64,000 bases of DNA. Origin: Deltaproteobacteria bacterium (GTDB lineage: Bacteria; Myxococcota; XYA12-FULL-58-9). The notes below the pieces were generated by a model, which did no database searches, was not told where the DNA came from, and saw nothing but the letters and a program-made list of their open reading frames with translations. Below are positions 58,980 through 64,000 of this stretch, one piece after another. The DNA lies in assembly GCA_016218825.1 (NCBI GenBank), contig JACRCV010000056.1, positions 96,416-160,415 of the forward strand. Reading direction: 5' to 3'. The translations under genes were made by a program, and so were the position numbers. Each line of letters opens with the position of its first letter. Position 1 is the stretch's first letter.

Positions 58980-58992
58980 GGCACTCCGCACC

Positions 58993-59106
58993 TGCTTTTG
59001 ATTCCCGCGCCGCCGGTGCGGCGGCGCTCCCCACCCCACCCCCCGGCCGCTGTCTCAACGTCGGCCGGATTCCCCCGCCCCGAGTGGACCCGAGTGGGCG
59101 GGGGAG
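58993..59106 (+). repeat. Full copy of the two-hairpin intergenic repeat
   Basis: CTGCTTTTGATTCCCG box, left hairpin CGCCGC/GCGGCG, CTCCCCACCCCACCCC, spacer, and right arms CCCCCGCCC/GGGCGGGGG with a 15-nt loop. It lies between the convergent helicase and aldolase stops. Shares order and C-rich spacer with the copies at 16.5 and 32.1 kb. Confidence 0.6.
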
Positions 59107-59134
59107 AAGATCTCATGATCGCAAGAGTGGTGAT

Positions 59135-59790
59135 CTAGTAGGCCTTGCGGCGCCTGGACGGCTGACCGTAGCCGGCGAACGCCTCCAGGACCTCGTCCAT
59201 CTCGGTCGCCGACAACAAATTGGGCTCGCCGACCTCGAGCGTCCGCAGGTACTGGCCGGCGAGGGTCTCGACCTCCACCGCCAGCGCCAGCGCCGCGCGC
59301 AGCGTGGTCGCGAGCGTCAACAACCCATGGTTGGCGAGCAGACAGGCGCGCCGGCCGGCGAGCGCCTGCACCGCCAAATCCGAGAGCGCCTGGGTGCCGA
59401 AGCGGGCGTAGGGCGCGCAGCGGATCGAGTCACCGCCGGCCACCGCGACCATGTAGTGAAACGCCGGGATCTCCCGCCGCAAACAGGCGAGCGCGGTCGC
59501 GAACATCGGGTGGGCGTGCAGCACCACGTCGACGTCGGCGCGGCACGCCAGGATGTCGCGGTGAATGCGCCACTCGGTGGACGGGGTACCCTCACCCACC
59601 ACCTGACCGTCGAGACGCATCTCGACGATCTCGTCCTCCTGCATCAGGTCGTAGGGCACGCCGGAGGGCGTGACCAGGAAGCGATCGTCGACCCGGACGC
59701 TCAGGTTCCCGGAGGTGCCCTGGTTGAGGCCGACCACCTGCATGCGCCGCGCGGTCTCGATGATCTCGGCCCGGAGCAAGCGATGGCGCA

Positions 59791-59794
<4 letters not shown>
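59135..59794 (-). CDS. Class II aldolase/adducin family protein (DHAP-shunt aldolase candidate)
   Basis: 219 residues. Zinc-site motifs VLHAHPMFATAL and ANHGLLT, substrate loop NQGTSGNLSVR and TEWRIHRD place it with L-fuculose-phosphate/ribulose-phosphate aldolases. It overlaps mtnA by 4 nt (ATGA). In E. coli pathogenic strains mtnK-mtnA-ald2 convert 5'-deoxy sugar phosphates to DHAP; the pairing with mtnA here fits such a pathway rather than fucose use (inference). Confidence 0.87.
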
Positions 59795-60897
<1,103 letters not shown>

Positions 60898-60978
60898 GTC
60901 GGCGGACGTCAGTAGCACAGCTCACGAACCGCCACCACCGCACTTGCCGCCGATACTGAACATCCGTATAGTTCCAGC

Positions 60979-63900
60979 ATGGGACCGAGTTACGTCGAGC
61001 TCGGGGCCACGAGCGCCTTCTCTTTCCTCGAGGGCGCCTCTCTCCCCGAAGAGCTCGCGGCGCGAGCGGCCGAGCTCGAGCTCACGGCGGTCGCGCTCAC
61101 CGATTGGGGCGGGGTCTATGGTCTGCCCCGCTTTCACCGCGCGGCGCGCGCCCACGGGGTCCGGGCGCTGTGCGGGGCGCAGCTCGCGGTCGAGGGCCTC
61201 GGTCGTCTCCGCCTGTTGTGCGAGTCCCGGCGCGGCTACCGTAACCTCTGTCGCCTGCTGACCCGTGGTCACGCGGCAAAGGCCAAAGGGGAGTGCCGCG
61301 TCACCTGGGCCGAGCTCGCCGAGCACGCCGGCGGGCTCACCTGCCTCGTGGGCCACGCCGCCTTGCACCTGACGCCGGCCGCCCTCGACACCCTGAAGGG
61401 CATCTACGGCGGGGAGCATCTGGCCGTCGAGATCCATCGCCACCTCGATCGGCGCGAAGAAGAGATCCGACGGCGGCGCATCGATCTGGCCGACGCCGCG
61501 CACCTGCCGCTCGTCGCCACCAACGACGTGCGCTTCGCCCGCAAGGATGACCGGCGCCTGGCCGACTTGCTGACCGCGATCCGGCACGGTGTCCGCCTGG
61601 ACCACGCCGGCCGCTTGCTCTTGCCCTCCGCCGAGTGGTGTCTGAAGAGCGCCGCCGAGATGCTGCCGCTCGTGCGCGATCGACAAGACGCCTGGCGCCA
61701 CACCTTGGAGGTCGCCGAGCGCTGCGCGTTCACTCTCGACGATCTCGGCTATCGCTTCCCCGACTTCCCGACCCCGGCCGGTCAGAGTCCGGCGGCGCTC
61801 CTCCAGGAGCTCGCCTTGGCCGGGGCGCGGGAGCGTTATCGGCCGATGACCGCCAAGGCGTCCGCGCAGCTCATGCGCGAGCTGCGGCTCATCGCCAAGC
61901 TGGAGCTGTCGGGTTACTTCCTCATCGTCTGGGACCTCGTTCGCTTCGCGCGCGCGCAAGGGATCCTGGTCCAAGGTCGGGGCTCGGCCGCCAACTCCGC
62001 GGTCTGCTACGCGCTCGGCATCACCGCGGTCGATCCGGTGGGGATGGATCTGCTCTTCGAGCGCTTCCTCTCCGAGGAGCGCGGCGAGTGGCCCGACATC
62101 GATCTCGATCTGCCGAGCGGCGACGCCCGCGAGCGCGTCATCCAATACGTCTACCGCCGCTACGGCACGCACGGCGCGGCGATGACCGCCAACGTCATCA
62201 CCTTTCGGGATCGCAGCGCCTTGCGCGAGGTCGGCAAGGCGCTGGGCTTCAACCCGACCCAGGTGGATGCGGTGGCCAAGCTCGGCGGCCGTTGGAGCAA
62301 CGCCGCCGACCCCGAGCTGTTGCGCGAGCGGATGCGGATGACCGGCCTCGATCCCGACGACCACCGCGCCCGCCTGTGGCGGGAGCTGACGGCCGCCATC
62401 ATGCACCTGCCGCGTCACCTCGGACAGCACTCGGGCGGCATGGTCATCGCCGCCGGTCGCCTCGACGAGGTCACCCCCATCGAGCCCGCCACGATGCCGG
62501 GGCGCACCGTGATCCAGTGGGACAAGGACGACTGCGCCGGCCTCAAGATCATCAAGGTCGATCTCCTGGGCCTCGGCATGCTCGCGGCGCTGCAGGAGGC
62601 GGTGCCGCTCATCGCCAAGAGCGAAGGGGTGACGGTCGACTACGCCCACCTGCCGCACGACGACGCCGCGGTCTTCGACCTGCTCTGCCGCGCCGACACC
62701 GTGGGCGTCTTTCAGGTGGAGAGCCGGGCGCAGATGGCCACCCTGCCCCGCTTGCGGCCGCGCCGCTTCTACGACCTGGTCATCGAGATCGCGCTCATCC
62801 GTCCCGGGCCGATCGTCGGCCAGATGGTGCACCCCTATCTCAACCGTCGCGCCGGGCGCGAGCCGGTCACCTACGCCCACCCGTCGCTTACGCCGATCCT
62901 CGCCCGGACCCTGGGGGTGCCGCTGTTCCAAGAGCAGCTGATGCGGGTCGCGATGACCGTGGCCGGCTTCTCCGGGGGCGAGGCCGAGGAGCTGCGCCGG
63001 GCGATGGGTTTCAAGCGCTCGCGCGAGCGCATGGCGGAGATCGAGGTCCGGCTGCGCGCCGGCATGCGCGCCCGCGGCATCGCCGAGGAGGCGCAGGCGC
63101 AGATCGTGCGCGGCATCACCTCGTTCGCGAGCTACGGCTTCCCCGAGAGCCACAGCGCCTCGTTCGCGCTGATCGCCTATGCCTCGGCCTATCTCAAGGT
63201 CCACCATCCGGCGGCGTTCTTGTGCGCCCTGCTGAACGCCTGGCCGATGGGCTTCTACCACCCGGCGACCCTGATCAAAGACGCCGAGCGGCACGGCGTC
63301 GAGGTCTTGCCGATCTGCGTGGCGCGCTCCGCCTGGCGCTGCACCCTCGAGAGCCGACGCAGCGTGCGCCTGGGGCTGTGCTACACCCACGGTCTCAAGG
63401 TCCAGCACGCCGACGCCATCGTCGCGGCGCGCGCCGCGCGCCCGTTTGCGTCGCTCGTCGACTTCGAGCGCCGCTCTAAGCTCGCCGACGCCGACCTCAC
63501 CACCCTGGCCGAGCTCGGCGCCTTCGCCTGCTTCGGCCTCAGTCGCCGCCAGGCGCTCTGGCAAGCCTCCCGCCTCGCGGAGCGCACCGTCGGCCTGCTC
63601 GGTCAGATCGAGGCCGACGCCGACGACAGCCCGCTCGCCGAGCTCGGCCCCTTCGAGGTGGTGGGCGCCGACTTCCGCAACAGCCAGGTGACCACCGGCC
63701 CCCACCCGATGGCGTTCTTCCGCCCGCGCTTGGACGAGCGCGGGGTGTGCTCGGCCGAGCGCCTGCGACAGCTCGCGCACGGGAGCCGCGCCGCCACCGC
63801 CGGCCTCGTCACCGTGCGCCAGCGGCCGATGACCGCCAAGGGCTTCTTCTTCATCACCCTCGAGGACGAGACCGGCTTCGCCAACCTCATCGTCGCGCCG

Positions 63901-64000
63901 CCGCAGTTCGAGGCCTGGCGCGCCCTGCTGGTCACCGCCCCGGCGCTCTGGGTCGAGGGGGTGGTGCAAAACCAGGAACAGGTCGTGCACCTCAAGCTGC
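60979..64000 (+). CDS. dnaE2: Error-prone DNA polymerase III alpha-like (DnaE2/ImuC), 3' end off the window
   Basis: Open from ATG 60979 to the window edge (1007 codons). N-terminal PHP domain (YVELGATSAFSFLEGASLPEELAARA), polymerase core with GRGSAANSAVCYALGIT and EERGEWPDIDLDLP (catalytic Asp pair), SGGMVIAAGRLDEV, GVFQVESRAQMATLP, the DnaE2-diagnostic FASYGFPESHSASFALIAYASAYLK, and an OB-fold start (GLVTVRQRPMTAKGFFFITLEDE) near the end. DnaE2/ImuC drives damage-induced mutagenesis; imuA/imuB are not in view. Upstream, CTGAACATCCGTATAGTTCCAG is a possible SOS-type operator. Confidence 0.95.
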   Translation, partial: MGPSYVELGATSAFSFLEGASLPEELAARAAELELTAVALTDWGGVYGLPRFHRAARAHGVRALCGAQLAVEGLGRLRLLCESRRGYRNLCRLLTRGHAAKAKGECRVTWAELAEHAGGLTCLVGHAALHLTPAALDTLKGIYGGEHLAVEIHRHLDRREEEIRRRRIDLADAAHLPLVATNDVRFARKDDRRLADLLTAIRHGVRLDHAGRLLLPSAEWCLKSAAEMLPLVRDRQDAWRHTLEVAERCAFTLDDLGYRFPDFPTPAGQSPAALLQELALAGARERYRPMTAKASAQLMRELRLIAKLELSGYFLIVWDLVRFARAQGILVQGRGSAANSAVCYALGITAVDPVGMDLLFERFLSEERGEWPDIDLDLPSGDARERVIQYVYRRYGTHGAAMTANVITFRDRSALREVGKALGFNPTQVDAVAKLGGRWSNAADPELLRERMRMTGLDPDDHRARLWRELTAAIMHLPRHLGQHSGGMVIAAGRLDEVTPIEPATMPGRTVIQWDKDDCAGLKIIKVDLLGLGMLAALQEAVPLIAKSEGVTVDYAHLPHDDAAVFDLLCRADTVGVFQVESRAQMATLPRLRPRRFYDLVIEIALIRPGPIVGQMVHPYLNRRAGREPVTYAHPSLTPILARTLGVPLFQEQLMRVAMTVAGFSGGEAEELRRAMGFKRSRERMAEIEVRLRAGMRARGIAEEAQAQIVRGITSFASYGFPESHSASFALIAYASAYLKVHHPAAFLCALLNAWPMGFYHPATLIKDAERHGVEVLPICVARSAWRCTLESRRSVRLGLCYTHGLKVQHADAIVAARAARPFASLVDFERRSKLADADLTTLAELGAFACFGLSRRQALWQASRLAERTVGLLGQIEADADDSPLAELGPFEVVGADFRNSQVTTGPHPMAFFRPRLDERGVCSAERLRQLAHGSRAATAGLVTVRQRPMTAKGFFFITLEDETGFANLIVAPPQFEAWRALLVTAPALWVEGVVQNQEQVVHLKL

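Noticed and set aside
55680..59039. 1119-codon minus-strand frame
   Set aside because: Antisense of the SNF2 helicase; low-complexity composition.
60922..63990. 1022-codon minus-strand frame
   Set aside because: Antisense of the DnaE2 gene.

Overview
The window looks like a chromosomal segment of a GC-rich Gram-negative bacterium, most likely Myxococcota or a relative (the former Deltaproteobacteria). The reasons are an Hanks-type Ser/Thr kinase next to an FHA-GAF-sigma54 activator, many large cysteine-rich lipoproteins, dense coding with ATGA/GTGA overlaps, and a FabG/KS/ACP pigment-type locus. This is an inference from gene content; there is no rRNA in the window. No CRISPR array, insertion sequence or prophage was seen.

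Layout. 1-8.6 kb: a truncated lipoprotein gene, surE and an nlpD-like LysM/M23 gene, tRNA-Pro(GGG), a DedA protein, an ABC-F ATPase, a cysteine-rich lipoprotein and a membrane-anchored M23 peptidase. 8.6-16.7 kb (minus strand): the conserved translation operon thrS-infC-rpmI-rplT-pheS-pheT-ihfA-merR, with infC probably starting at AUU, preceded by tRNA-Val(GAC). 16.8-22.9 kb (minus): three secreted or lipoprotein genes, one of them a glycosidase-like protein, and a long-chain acyl-CoA synthetase. 23-31.3 kb (plus): lipase-like lipoprotein, FadL porin, Ser/Thr kinase, TPR-like membrane protein and FHA-GAF-AAA+ activator, read as a lipid uptake and signalling block. 31.5-34.6 kb: lipoproteins, a small membrane protein and a VanZ protein. 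34.6-40.5 kb (minus): bifunctional-nuclease-family protein, RumA-type RNA methyltransferase, SAM hydroxide adenosyltransferase, CaiB-type CoA transferase, SCP2 protein, cmk and miaA.

40.6-56.2 kb holds the most unusual locus: an aryl-polyene-like type II fatty acid/polyketide system. It has two acyl carrier proteins, two hotdog dehydratases (one lacking the catalytic His), a FabG reductase, four polypeptides with ketosynthase folds, a thioesterase, a glycosyltransferase-acyltransferase fusion, a PlsC acyltransferase, UppP, ApbE and a membrane-anchored C45-type Ntn acyltransferase. One ketosynthase is a fusion of an active KS (Cys156, His289, His325) with a KS-beta/chain-length-factor half whose active-site Cys is Gln547. 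A second KS/KS-like pair lies at the other end. The usual aryl-acid AMP ligase, ammonia lyase, methyltransferase, LolA-like carrier and MMPL exporter of known aryl polyene clusters are absent here, so the product cannot be named.

56.2-64 kb: a SNF2 helicase, a mtnA + class II aldolase pair that fits 5'-deoxynucleoside salvage (DHAP shunt), and an error-prone DNA polymerase (DnaE2/ImuC type) cut by the window end. Between genes there is a previously unnamed (to me) dispersed repeat, about 100 bp, with two GC-rich hairpins and a leading TTTTGATTCCCG box; one copy lies inside the 5' end of a lipoprotein reading frame and is flanked by 19-bp inverted arms.
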